From positions 2,108,001 through 2,172,000 of the forward strand of contig NZ_JACCBJ010000001.1 in assembly GCF_013408745.1 (NCBI RefSeq): a stretch of DNA of 64,000 nucleotides. The letters are read 5' to 3'. This document shows positions 55,524 to 63,150 of this stretch, in pieces. Under the pieces are notes generated by a model. The model had not been told where the DNA came from and did no database searches. It saw only the letters and a list, made by a program, of their open reading frames with translations. The DNA is from Leifsonia soli (GTDB taxonomy: Bacteria; Actinomycetota; Actinomycetes; Actinomycetales; Microbacteriaceae). The stretch's first letter is position 1; every line of letters begins with the position of its first letter. A program made the translations under genes and the position numbers.

Positions 55524-56802
55524 GGGGGGCCTGCCTGTCTCTCATGAAGGGGATGCCGTCGATCTTCTCGCCGCCGACCCGCACCTCGTAGTGGAGGTGG
55601 CATCCGGTGGAGGCGCCGGTCGTCCCGACGCGGGCGATGGGCTGGCCGGCTCCGACCTGCTGGCCGATGCCGACCATGATGCCGCCGTTGCGGATGTGCG
55701 CGTACCCGGTCTGGATGCCGCCGCCGTTGTCGATCAGGACGAAGTTTCCGTACGACCCGTTGGGTCCTGCGTAGACGACCGTGCCGTCGTGGGCCGCGTA
55801 GATCGGCGCGTTGCAGGAAGCGCCGATGTCGATACCCAGGTGGTAGGTGCTGCCGACGCCGCCGGGAGACGGACGGGCGCCGAAGCCGTCGGTGATCGGA
55901 CCGGCTGCGGGCACCGCCCACCCCTGCGGTCCGACGTAGCCGCCGGGGAGTCCGCCGGAACCGCGGGCTGCTGCCGCTGCGGCAGCAGCCGCGACGCCGG
56001 CCTGATAACCGGCGACGGTCTGCGCCGTCGCGTCCTTGAGCGCGGCGAGCTGCGCCTGCATGATGACGATCTGCTTCTGCTGCTCGGCGAGTTTGTCCTG
56101 CGCCGCTTTCGCCGCCTCGATCGCCGCCTGCATCGCCGCCTCTGCGACGACGCGCAGACGCTCGCGCTCGGCCTTGGCGACGGTCGCCTGATCGGACAGC
56201 GATTTCGCGGTGTTCTGCGCGGCCTTGGCGTCGGAGTACACCTTGTTGGACTGCTCCACCAGCTTCGACATGCTGCCGAGGTCGGAGAGCAGCTGCTCCG
56301 GACTCGTGGAGGTCGCGTTGTTGCCGCTGAGGAAGAGGTTGGCCGTGAGGTTCCGGCCGCCGGTGCGGTAGAGCTGGGCGGCGAGCTTGCCCGCCTGCGC
56401 GCTCGCGTCGTCCGCCTTCTTCTGGCTCGCGGCTGCCTGGGACTCGAGATTGGACGCCTGGATCGCGGCCTTGTCGAAGTCCGCTTGAGCGGCCTCGAGC
56501 TCTTCGCCGCGCTTGACCGCGGCGGCCTGCGTGTCGGCCACCTCCTGCTGGAGCTGGGCGATGAGGCCGTTGATGCGGTTGACCTGAGCGGAGGCGGCCG
56601 CTTCATTGGCCTTCGCGGCCTGAACATCCTGCCAGCTCGGATAGTTGTCGGCGTAGGCGGGGGCGGCGACGGCGCCGATCGAGGCGACGACACCCACGAC
56701 GAGGGCGGCGAGGGCTCGCGTCGCGCGGGCGCCGAGGACCGCCCGGCGGCGTTCGCCGCGGGTGGTCGGGGGAACCGTTCGGCTGGTCGTTTCGCGTCTC
56801 AT
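55516..56802 (-). CDS. Secreted M23 metalloendopeptidase with coiled coil
   Basis: 428 residues from the ATG at 56802. A basic Arg-rich head and membrane/signal segment end in APAYA; a coiled coil (about 50-280), which begins YPSWQDVQ like that of the downstream NlpC protein, is followed by an Ala/Gly linker. The M23 domain has HLGIDIGASC (zinc His/Asp, about 319) and HLHYEV (about 399), so it looks active. The two neighbours share N-termini and differ in catalytic domain, which suggests exchange of a domain after duplication. Confidence 0.93.
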   Translation of the reverse strand: MRRETTSRTVPPTTRGERRRAVLGARATRALAALVVGVVASIGAVAAPAYADNYPSWQDVQAAKANEAAASAQVNRINGLIAQLQQEVADTQAAAVKRGEELEAAQADFDKAAIQASNLESQAAASQKKADDASAQAGKLAAQLYRTGGRNLTANLFLSGNNATSTSPEQLLSDLGSMSKLVEQSNKVYSDAKAAQNTAKSLSDQATVAKAERERLRVVAEAAMQAAIEAAKAAQDKLAEQQKQIVIMQAQLAALKDATAQTVAGYQAGVAAAAAAAAARGSGGLPGGYVGPQGWAVPAAGPITDGFGARPSPGGVGSTYHLGIDIGASCNAPIYAAHDGTVVYAGPNGSYGNFVLIDNGGGIQTGYAHIRNGGIMVGIGQQVGAGQPIARVGTTGASTGCHLHYEVRVGGEKIDGIPFMRDRQAPLG

Positions 56803-57154
56803 GCTGTTTCTCGGCCCGCTCACTTCTGCGTCGACGTTCGTCACGCGAGTCACACGCGCCTCACCGTCAACATGCGCAACTCTAGCAACATACGCTTTTC
56901 CGTCCTGGTCGGAGGCCGGAATGGGGGTGGGATCGGCGTGCGTCCGCACGAGCGGTCGGGGGACCGCCTGGCTCGCAGACTATGGCGCTGCTTCGCCCGA
57001 CCCGAGGATTTCCGAGTGGCGTTGCGCGAACCGGTGCCGGGCTCCCCACACGCCGACCCGCCCGGGATCCGAACCCGATTCGCATTCTCCTTCGCACTTC
57101 CGTATGCTTATGCGTCGGTGGTCATCGGAAAGCGCAAGCAATTCGGGACAATCC
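56803..57154. other. Gene-free region upstream of the peptidase operon and tRNA-Glu
   Basis: About 350 bases with no supported gene. It must hold the promoter of the M23-NlpC operon (leftward) and of the tRNAs (rightward). A direct repeat GTCAC-N4-GTCAC is at 56840-56853. Nothing else stands out. Confidence 0.55.
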
Positions 57155-57227
57155 GGCCCCATCGTTTAGCGGCCTAGGACGCCGCCCTTTCACGGCGGTA
57201 GCACGGGTTCGAATCCCGTTGGGGTCA
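57155..57227 (+). tRNA. tRNA-Glu (TTC)
   Basis: 73 nt. Acceptor GGCCCCA pairs with TGGGGTC, T-loop TTCGAAT, anticodon loop CTTTCAC gives TTC. Discriminator A. CCA not encoded. Confidence 0.96.
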
Positions 57228-57304
57228 CGCCGAACGGTGTCCACTAGTATGGATGAGCAGTAAAAACTCAGAAGCACCGCACAATTGAAAAAGCACCACA
57301 GTAA

Positions 57305-57378
57305 GGCCCTGTAGCGCAGTTGGTTAGCGTGCCGCCCTGTCACGGCGGAGGTCGCGGGTTCAAGTCCCGTCAGGGTCG
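57305..57378 (+). tRNA. tRNA-Asp (GTC)
   Basis: 74 nt. Acceptor GGCCCTG pairs with CAGGGTC, T-loop TTCAAGT, anticodon loop CTGTCAC gives GTC. Discriminator G as expected for Asp. Confidence 0.96.
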
Positions 57379-57388
57379 CCACGGCGAC

Positions 57389-57412
57389 AAGCCCTTCCCA
57401 CCGGAAGGGCTT
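57389..57412 (+). terminator. Terminator after tRNA-Asp
   Basis: AAGCCCTTCC and GGAAGGGCTT form a perfect 10-bp stem with a 4-base loop, ten bases after the tRNA. Only a short T stretch follows. Confidence 0.7.
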
Positions 57413-57441
57413 CCGTCTAAGTGGATGCTCACGCATCCCCT

Positions 57442-57514
57442 GGCTCTGTAGCTCAGTTGGTAGAGCGTTCGACTGAAAATCGAAAGGTCACCGGATCGAC
57501 GCCGGTCGGAGCCA
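57442..57514 (+). tRNA. tRNA-Phe (GAA), unusual T-loop
   Basis: 73 nt. Acceptor GGCTCTG pairs with CGGAGCC, anticodon loop CTGAAAA gives GAA. The T-arm is ACCGG-ATCGACG-CCGGT, so position 54 is A instead of the near-universal T. Discriminator A. Confidence 0.94.
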
Positions 57515-57521
57515 CCGAGAA

Positions 57522-57553
57522 AACCCCCGGATTCCCAGCGGAATCCGGGGGTT
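57522..57553. terminator. Terminator after tRNA-Phe and the penicillin-binding protein gene
   Basis: AACCCCCGGATTCC and GGAATCCGGGGGTT are a perfect 14-bp stem with a 4-base loop. It lies between the tRNA (plus strand) and the convergent penicillin-binding protein gene and probably serves both. Confidence 0.75.
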
Positions 57554-57615
57554 CTCGCGTCTGACGCGGCTGTGCCCGGGGCTGCGGTCGAGCTCGGAGG
57601 AGACGCCGCGAGAGA

Positions 57616-59721
57616 TCAGTCGGATCCGCCGAACGACTCGCCACCGTACTTGGCGACCGCTGCGGACATCATCGTGCGCATGACCTTCACCCGGGACGCG
57701 GCGGGCGTCATGCCGTGCGACGGCCTGATCACCCGCATGTTCGCATGCCCGCTGACATTGCCGATCCAGTAGGCACCGGCGATCCGCGTGGTGGCCGCCA
57801 CCAGCCAGATCTGCTCATTGGAATCCGTCGTGCCGGTCTTGGCGAGCATCGGCGACGACGTCCGATTCAGATCGGCAGCGGTCCCCCACCGGGTGACGGC
57901 TTGCAGGGCGACGGCCATCTTCTCCGCGACGCGCGCGGACACCGACCGCCGGCAATCTGATTTCGGCGCAGCGACGACGTCCCCTGCGCTGTCGAGGATG
58001 CGGTCGATCGCGACCGGCGTGCAGGTGACGCCGCCGTTCGCGATCCCCGCGAAAGCCGTGGCCATCGTCAGCGGCGCGATCGTGTTGGTCCCCAGCACGG
58101 AGGAGGGGTTGGTGTTGAGTGGCCCCCCAGTCGCGGTATGGACGTCGAAGCCCTGAGCACGGTGGGCGATGGCACACAGATCGAGCTGATGGGCCATCGC
58201 GATGAACGCCGTGTTGATCGAGAGGGCGGTCGCCCGGAGCGCACTCTGCCGCCCGGTTTCTCCCGAAGAGTCGTTCACCGGCCGGTACGTGCCCGTCCAC
58301 GGGCCTCCGCAGGTGTCCGTGAAGCTCGACTGCCGGTAGGTCCGATAGTCGGCGTTCACGGTCTCGGAGAGCGAGTGCCCCTCGGAGAGCCACTGCGCCA
58401 GCGTGAAGACTTTGTAGGTGGAGCCCACCTGGAAGCCGCGCGAGCCTCCGTATCGCTGGTCCGTCGCGAAGTTGACGGCGCTGAATTCGGCTCCCGTATC
58501 GGTCGGGCTTTGCGTGTACTCCTTGTTCTGTGCCATGTAGAGCACGCGGCCGGTCCCCGGTTGCACGCCGACGAGGACGGCGCCCAGGTCTGCTCGGTCG
58601 TAGGCCTGGGGAACCCAATCGGCCAGGACCGCTTCGGCCGCGTGTTGCAGGTCCAGGTCGAGACTCGTATAGATCGCGTATCCACCGCGGTTGAACCGCG
58701 CGATGCGGGTGTCTTCGTCGGCACCGAACGCCGGGTCGTTCAGGAAGATGCGCTGCACGTAGTCGCAGAAGTAGGCGGCACCGCCGGCCACTTGGCATCC
58801 GCGGACGGACGGGGTGATGTGCGGCTGGACGGGCGTCGCGACGGCGGCGGCGTACTCGATCCGGGTCAGACGGTGATATTCGAGCATCTTGCCGAGGATG
58901 TAGTCCCGGCGCTGCTTGTTGAGCGCATAGCCGTTCGTCGCACCGTTCGTCGTGGACGCAGGCTCGTCGATCCGGAGTGCGCTCGGCTCGTTCACGATGG
59001 CGATCAGGCTCGCGGCCTGGGCCGGGGTCAGCGCTGCCGCCGTCGTGCCGAAGTAGTATCTCGCCGCTGCCTCGATCCCGTACACGGTGCCGCCGAAACC
59101 CGCGATGTTGAGGTAGCCCTGGAGGATCTGCTTCTTGGTGTACCGCTTCTCCAGTCCGATCGCCAGCCGGATCTCCCGCACCTTCCGGCGCGCACTGACG
59201 CCGGTCGCCTCGGCGACGCAGGCGCTCGCCTTCGCCTGCTCATCGGCGGTCTTCGACGGCAACGCCTCGCATTTCTGCAGGAGGACGTTCTTGACATACT
59301 GCTGAGTGATCGACGAACCGCCCTGCACGGACCCTCCCATCGCCGTGGCGATGGCACCGCGGACGGTCCCCTGGATGTCCAGACCGCCGTGCCGGAAGAA
59401 TCGCGGATCCTCGGCGGCGATGGCCGCGTCGCTCACGGCCGCGGACATCTGGTCGAGGCGGACGGGGAGGCGGTTCTGAGCGTAGAACGTCGCGAGAGCG
59501 TGATCGACGCCGTCGGAATCCGTGGCGAAGATGGTCGTGGGTTGCGCGAGAGGTCCGATCTCGAGATAGCCGGGAAGGCTCTCGAACGCCGCAACGCCTC
59601 CTGCTCCCGTCGTACCCACCATCCATGCTCCCGGCACGACGGCGGCTGTGGCGCAGAGACCGGCCACGGCACTCATGGCGATGAACGCGCAGAACGCGCC
59701 GAGTCTCCGAACGATGCCCAT
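57616..59721 (-). CDS. Bifunctional class A penicillin-binding protein
   Basis: 701 residues. A membrane anchor (about 10-35) is followed by a glycosyltransferase 51 domain (AAEDPRFFRHGG, about 104, and GGSSITQQYVKN) and a transpeptidase domain with STYK (about 433), SIN (about 502) and KTGT (about 625). Complete active sites imply both glycan polymerisation and cross-linking. Ends in a short Gly/Ser tail with no PASTA repeats. Immediately upstream lies a palindrome shared with a second gene set. Confidence 0.94.
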   Translation of the reverse strand: MGIVRRLGAFCAFIAMSAVAGLCATAAVVPGAWMVGTTGAGGVAAFESLPGYLEIGPLAQPTTIFATDSDGVDHALATFYAQNRLPVRLDQMSAAVSDAAIAAEDPRFFRHGGLDIQGTVRGAIATAMGGSVQGGSSITQQYVKNVLLQKCEALPSKTADEQAKASACVAEATGVSARRKVREIRLAIGLEKRYTKKQILQGYLNIAGFGGTVYGIEAAARYYFGTTAAALTPAQAASLIAIVNEPSALRIDEPASTTNGATNGYALNKQRRDYILGKMLEYHRLTRIEYAAAVATPVQPHITPSVRGCQVAGGAAYFCDYVQRIFLNDPAFGADEDTRIARFNRGGYAIYTSLDLDLQHAAEAVLADWVPQAYDRADLGAVLVGVQPGTGRVLYMAQNKEYTQSPTDTGAEFSAVNFATDQRYGGSRGFQVGSTYKVFTLAQWLSEGHSLSETVNADYRTYRQSSFTDTCGGPWTGTYRPVNDSSGETGRQSALRATALSINTAFIAMAHQLDLCAIAHRAQGFDVHTATGGPLNTNPSSVLGTNTIAPLTMATAFAGIANGGVTCTPVAIDRILDSAGDVVAAPKSDCRRSVSARVAEKMAVALQAVTRWGTAADLNRTSSPMLAKTGTTDSNEQIWLVAATTRIAGAYWIGNVSGHANMRVIRPSHGMTPAASRVKVMRTMMSAAVAKYGGESFGGSD

Positions 59722-59734
59722 AGTGCATCGATGC

Positions 59735-59755
59735 TATCTGCAAATGTTGCAGATA
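59735..59755. promoter_or_regulatory. Palindrome upstream of the penicillin-binding protein gene
   Basis: TATCTGCAA-ATG-TTGCAGATA, perfect 9-bp arms, starting 14 bases from the start codon. Its core TGCAA-N3-TTGCA also occurs at 61717-61729. Probable operator of an unidentified regulator; it would overlap the promoter or the transcription start. Confidence 0.7.
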
Positions 59756-59825
59756 TGCACGAATCACACCCGGCAGGAGCGCCTGGATTCGCCGCCCGTG
59801 GCCGCCTGCGATCAGGTCGGGTATC

Positions 59826-60209
59826 GTGCGCACCGTGGAGGCACTGTCGCTCGAGAACCTGGTGCGGATCGAGTCCGCGGGCTGGGACGCCCTCTGCTCC
59901 TCGCAGGGAGGCGCGTTCTACACGGAGCTGATGACACGCGACGCCGTGATGATCCTGGTGGACGGGAGCGTGCTCGATCGGACGACGATCGCAGCGAGCC
60001 TGGACGGCGCGCCGCCCTGGAGCTCCTACGAGTTGACGGATGTGCGGCGCCTCCCGCTCGGCGCGGACTCGGCTGCCCTCCTCTACCGGGCGCGAGCGAC
60101 GCGCGATGGGCAGGCGGCCCCCTTCGTCGCCCACATGACGAGCGTCTACACGGCGATGGACGGCCGTCCCCGCCTGGCCCTCTATCAGCAGACGTTGCTC
60201 ACGTCGTGA
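59826..60209 (+). CDS. NTF2-like (DUF4440/SnoaL-type) protein
   Basis: 127 residues from GTG at 59826 (another GTG three codons later is possible). The family fold begins with SLENLVRIESAGWDALCSSQ and contains FYTELMTRDAVMILVDG, the usual DUF4440 middle. Such cone-shaped proteins are either small enzymes or ligand binders. Divergent from the penicillin-binding protein gene, with the TGCAA palindrome between them. Function unknown. Confidence 0.82.
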   Translation: MRTVEALSLENLVRIESAGWDALCSSQGGAFYTELMTRDAVMILVDGSVLDRTTIAASLDGAPPWSSYELTDVRRLPLGADSAALLYRARATRDGQAAPFVAHMTSVYTAMDGRPRLALYQQTLLTS

Positions 60210-60215
60210 GCTCTG

Positions 60216-61664
60216 TCACGGCGCCAGCGAGGGCGTCGACGTGATCCCGAACGTGTGCCGGAGAGCACTGAGCGCCGCGTGCCACCCGCCGAGCCCATGG
60301 ACGCCGGGCCCAGGCGAGGCGGAGGCGGAACACAGGTAGATCCCCGCGGACGGCGTGCGCCACGGATCGAGTGAGACGACAGGCCGACGGACCAGCTGGA
60401 GGAGGCCCGCCTTCCCCGTCGCAATGTCGCCGCCGACATAGTTCGGGTTGTACCGTTCGATATCGTCAGCCGTGCGCGAGGCCGTCGCGAGGATGGTGTC
60501 CTTGAATCCCGGGGCGAAGCGCTCGATCTGCGCGACGACCGCCTCCGTTCGATCGGCGGGGGAACGCGCCGGGACATGGGTGTACGCCCAGAGCACGTGG
60601 CGACCGGCCGGCGCACGCGATGGATCGAAGGCGCTCGGCTGAGAGACGAGCACGTACGGACGATCGTCGAGCCGGCCCCGCGCGACCGCGTTCTCCGATC
60701 GAGCCACCGCCGATCGCCGCCCCCCGAGGTGGACCGTCCCCGCCCGGCGGACCTCCGGGTCGGCCCAGGGCACCGGATCGGAGAGCGCGAAGTCGACCTT
60801 CGCGATTCCATTGCCGTGGCGGAAGCGCTCGAGCCGGGCACGGTAGCGCCCGGGGAGGGCGTCGCCTGCGATGCGCGCGAGCCCACGGGCGGACACGTCG
60901 AACATGTACGCTCGCGCGGACGGGAGGTCACCGAGGCTGCGGATCTCCGCACCGAGCACGATGCGACCGCCATTGGCCTCGAAATCGGCCGCCAGAGCGT
61001 CTGCGATGGCCTGGCTTCCCCCCGCAGGGATGGGCCAGCCGCGGGCATGGGCATCGGTGGCGAGGACGAGTCCGGTCGCGGCAGCGGCAAGCCGGGGCAA
61101 CGAGAGCGTCGAATGTGCGAAGACACCGGTCAGCATCGCGGGGGCCATCTCGTCGCGAAAACCCGCATTCCACGCCGGGCCGCCTTGCCACAGCAGGCGT
61201 TCCGCGAGCCGGAACGCCGTCACGGGATGGCGAGGCATCCGCAACGGCGAGGAGCCGCTGATCCTCGCCAGCGCGTCGACCTCCTCGACGAGTGGAGCGA
61301 AGAGCGACCTCCACCGACCGCCGTCCACCCCCAAGAGGTCGACCGTCCGGTCCAGGTCGCGGAAGGCCAGTCCGGCGCGCCCACCGTCGAGCGGGTGCGC
61401 GTAGGACAGCTCGGGGACATGGAAGCGGACTCGGCGCTCGAGCTGGAACCGGCGGAAGAAGGGCGAGGTGAGTGCCAGCGGGTGCACAGCGGAGCACACG
61501 TCGTGGTGGAAGCCGGGGAGGGTCAGCTCGGACGTGCGCATTCCGCCGCCGATCGTTGCGTTGCGTTCGAAGAGCTCGACCGAGAGCCCCGCCCTCGCCA
61601 GGGTCACGGCAGCCGCCAGTCCGTTCGGGCCGCTTCCCACGACCACCGCATCGAGCTGAGTCAT
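60216..61664 (-). CDS. FAD-dependent oxidoreductase, phytoene desaturase-like (PYROXD2 group)
   Basis: 482 residues from the ATG at 61664. FAD-binding DAVVVGSGPNGLAAAVTLARAG at the N-terminus (in parts), the GGGMRTSELTLPGFHHDVCS block typical of the CrtI/PYROXD2 group, and the C-terminal GVHGLGGWHAAL. No carotenoid genes adjoin, so the substrate is probably not phytoene. Convergent with the NTF2-like gene, six bases apart. Divergent from the SDR with the TGCAA motif between. Confidence 0.9.
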   Translation of the reverse strand: MTQLDAVVVGSGPNGLAAAVTLARAGLSVELFERNATIGGGMRTSELTLPGFHHDVCSAVHPLALTSPFFRRFQLERRVRFHVPELSYAHPLDGGRAGLAFRDLDRTVDLLGVDGGRWRSLFAPLVEEVDALARISGSSPLRMPRHPVTAFRLAERLLWQGGPAWNAGFRDEMAPAMLTGVFAHSTLSLPRLAAAATGLVLATDAHARGWPIPAGGSQAIADALAADFEANGGRIVLGAEIRSLGDLPSARAYMFDVSARGLARIAGDALPGRYRARLERFRHGNGIAKVDFALSDPVPWADPEVRRAGTVHLGGRRSAVARSENAVARGRLDDRPYVLVSQPSAFDPSRAPAGRHVLWAYTHVPARSPADRTEAVVAQIERFAPGFKDTILATASRTADDIERYNPNYVGGDIATGKAGLLQLVRRPVVSLDPWRTPSAGIYLCSASASPGPGVHGLGGWHAALSALRHTFGITSTPSLAP

Positions 61665-61716
61665 GGTGGCATGGTCGTCCGATCGGGGCCCGAAGTCCAG
61701 GAATCCTGTGCAGTTT

Positions 61717-61729
61717 TGCAATATTTGCA
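61717..61729. promoter_or_regulatory. TGCAA-N3-TTGCA motif between the oxidoreductase and the SDR
   Basis: TGCAATATTTGCA, 53 bases from the oxidoreductase start and about 55 from the divergent SDR start. Same core as the palindrome at 59735-59755. The surrounding sequence is unusually AT-rich for this genome, as expected for a promoter. Confidence 0.68.
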
Positions 61730-61783
61730 TAAAATCACGCTTCCTGCTTCCGGTGCCCCGAGCGTCGGCGTACCTTCTGCCGC

Positions 61784-62818
61784 ATGAAGCCAGGACTCAT
61801 CGACCTCAACGACAAGACCGTCGTGGTGACGGGCGCAAGCGGCGGAATAGGACGGGCCGCGGCGATCGCGTTCGCCCAGCACGGAGCTCGCGTTGCGCTG
61901 CTCGCCCGGGGCGAGGCTGGTCTCGCCGGAGCGAAGCGAGACGTCGAGCTCGCCGGCGGTTCCTCCATCACGATCCCGGTGGACGTCTCGGACGCTGACG
62001 CGGTGGAACGCGCCGCCGATACGGTGGAGAGGGAGCTCGGCCCCATCGACATCTGGGTCAATGTGGCCTTCTCCTCCGTGTTCGCTCGATTCCACGAGAT
62101 CAGTCCGGAGGAGTACCGCCGGGCCACGGAGGTGAGCTACCTCGGCTACGTGTACGGGACGATGGCAGCGCTCGAACGCATGCGGCGCCGGAACAGAGGC
62201 ACCATCGTCCAGGTGGGATCCGCTCTCGCCTACCGGGGGATTCCCCTGCAGACCGCCTACTGCGGCGCCAAGCACGCCATCCAGGGCTTCAACGAGTCCC
62301 TCCGATGCGAGCTGCTCCACGAGAAGAGCGCGATCAGAACGACGATGGTGCAGATGCCCGCACTCAACACGACGCAGTTCACCTGGGTCTTGTCCCGCCT
62401 CCCGGAGCAGGCCCAGCCGGTCCCGCCGATCTACCAGCCGGAGGTCGCCGGCCGCGCGATCGCCTGGGCCGCCGCCCACCCGCGGCGGCGCGAATACTGG
62501 GTGGGAGCCAGCACCGTCGCCACCCTGCTGGGCAATGCCGTCGCCCCCGGGCTGCTCGACCGCTACCTGGCGCGCACCGGCTTCGCCTCGCAGCAGACCG
62601 GCGAACCGCGGCCGGACGATCAGCCGGTCAACCTGTGGGAGCCGGCCGACCAGCAGATCGATCGCGGCTACCACGGCGAATTCGACGACCGCTCCACGCC
62701 CCGGAGCCCCCAGCTCGTGGCGTCGAAACACCACTGGACCATCGCCGCGGCCGGAGCGGCAGTGCTCGTCGCCGCGACAAGCCTCGCGGTCCGTCTCGTC
62801 GGAAAGGCCGCACACTGA
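61784..62818 (+). CDS. SDR-family oxidoreductase with C-terminal membrane segment
   Basis: 344 residues. NAD(P)-binding TGASGGIG, catalytic Ser (GSALAYRG) and YCGAK are intact. The C-terminal quarter is an extended region ending in one membrane segment (about 318-338, WTIAAAGAAVLVAATSLAV). The same layout occurs in the DltE-like and ceramide-reductase-like SDRs of actinobacteria. The next gene's ATG overlaps its stop (TGATG). Substrate unknown; a lipid is plausible because of the anchor. Confidence 0.9.
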   Translation: MKPGLIDLNDKTVVVTGASGGIGRAAAIAFAQHGARVALLARGEAGLAGAKRDVELAGGSSITIPVDVSDADAVERAADTVERELGPIDIWVNVAFSSVFARFHEISPEEYRRATEVSYLGYVYGTMAALERMRRRNRGTIVQVGSALAYRGIPLQTAYCGAKHAIQGFNESLRCELLHEKSAIRTTMVQMPALNTTQFTWVLSRLPEQAQPVPPIYQPEVAGRAIAWAAAHPRRREYWVGASTVATLLGNAVAPGLLDRYLARTGFASQQTGEPRPDDQPVNLWEPADQQIDRGYHGEFDDRSTPRSPQLVASKHHWTIAAAGAAVLVAATSLAVRLVGKAAH

Positions 62819-63150
62819 TGTTCCTCGAGATCCTGCGTGCGCTCTACGGGCTGCTCGAGCTGGCCGCTCCGAACGCCGTCTCGGGAGCCATCCTGGGCAG
62901 CCGCCCCGACAAGCGGCTGCGTGTGGTGCTGCGTATCCTGGGCGCCCGGCACCTGGTGCAGGCAGCGCTCGCGATGAGGCGTCCCCGAGCAGCGCACCCG
63001 ATCGGCGGCGTTGTCGACCTGCTGCATTCCGCCACCATGCTGACGCTCGCCCTCCTCGACCACCGCCGGCGGCGAGCGGCGACGCTCAACGCGGCAGTCG
63101 CCGCCCTCTTCGCAGCGGGAGAACTGCGCGGGACGTCATCGCGGACCTGA
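62818..63150 (+). CDS. Small membrane protein of unknown family
   Basis: 110 residues, ATG overlapping the SDR stop. Hydrophobic stretches at about 8-25, 40-58, 66-85 and 90-105 suggest three to four membrane helices with basic loops (RPDKRLRVVLRILGARHLVQ, in parts). It is coupled to the SDR gene, suggesting a shared role. The end overlaps the convergent GH15 gene by 15 bases. Confidence 0.82.
   Translation: MFLEILRALYGLLELAAPNAVSGAILGSRPDKRLRVVLRILGARHLVQAALAMRRPRAAHPIGGVVDLLHSATMLTLALLDHRRRRAATLNAAVAALFAAGELRGTSSRT

Noticed and set aside
57155..57514. rRNA genes next to the tRNA cluster
   Set aside because: The sequence between and around the three tRNAs contains only hairpins and ordinary intergenic DNA.
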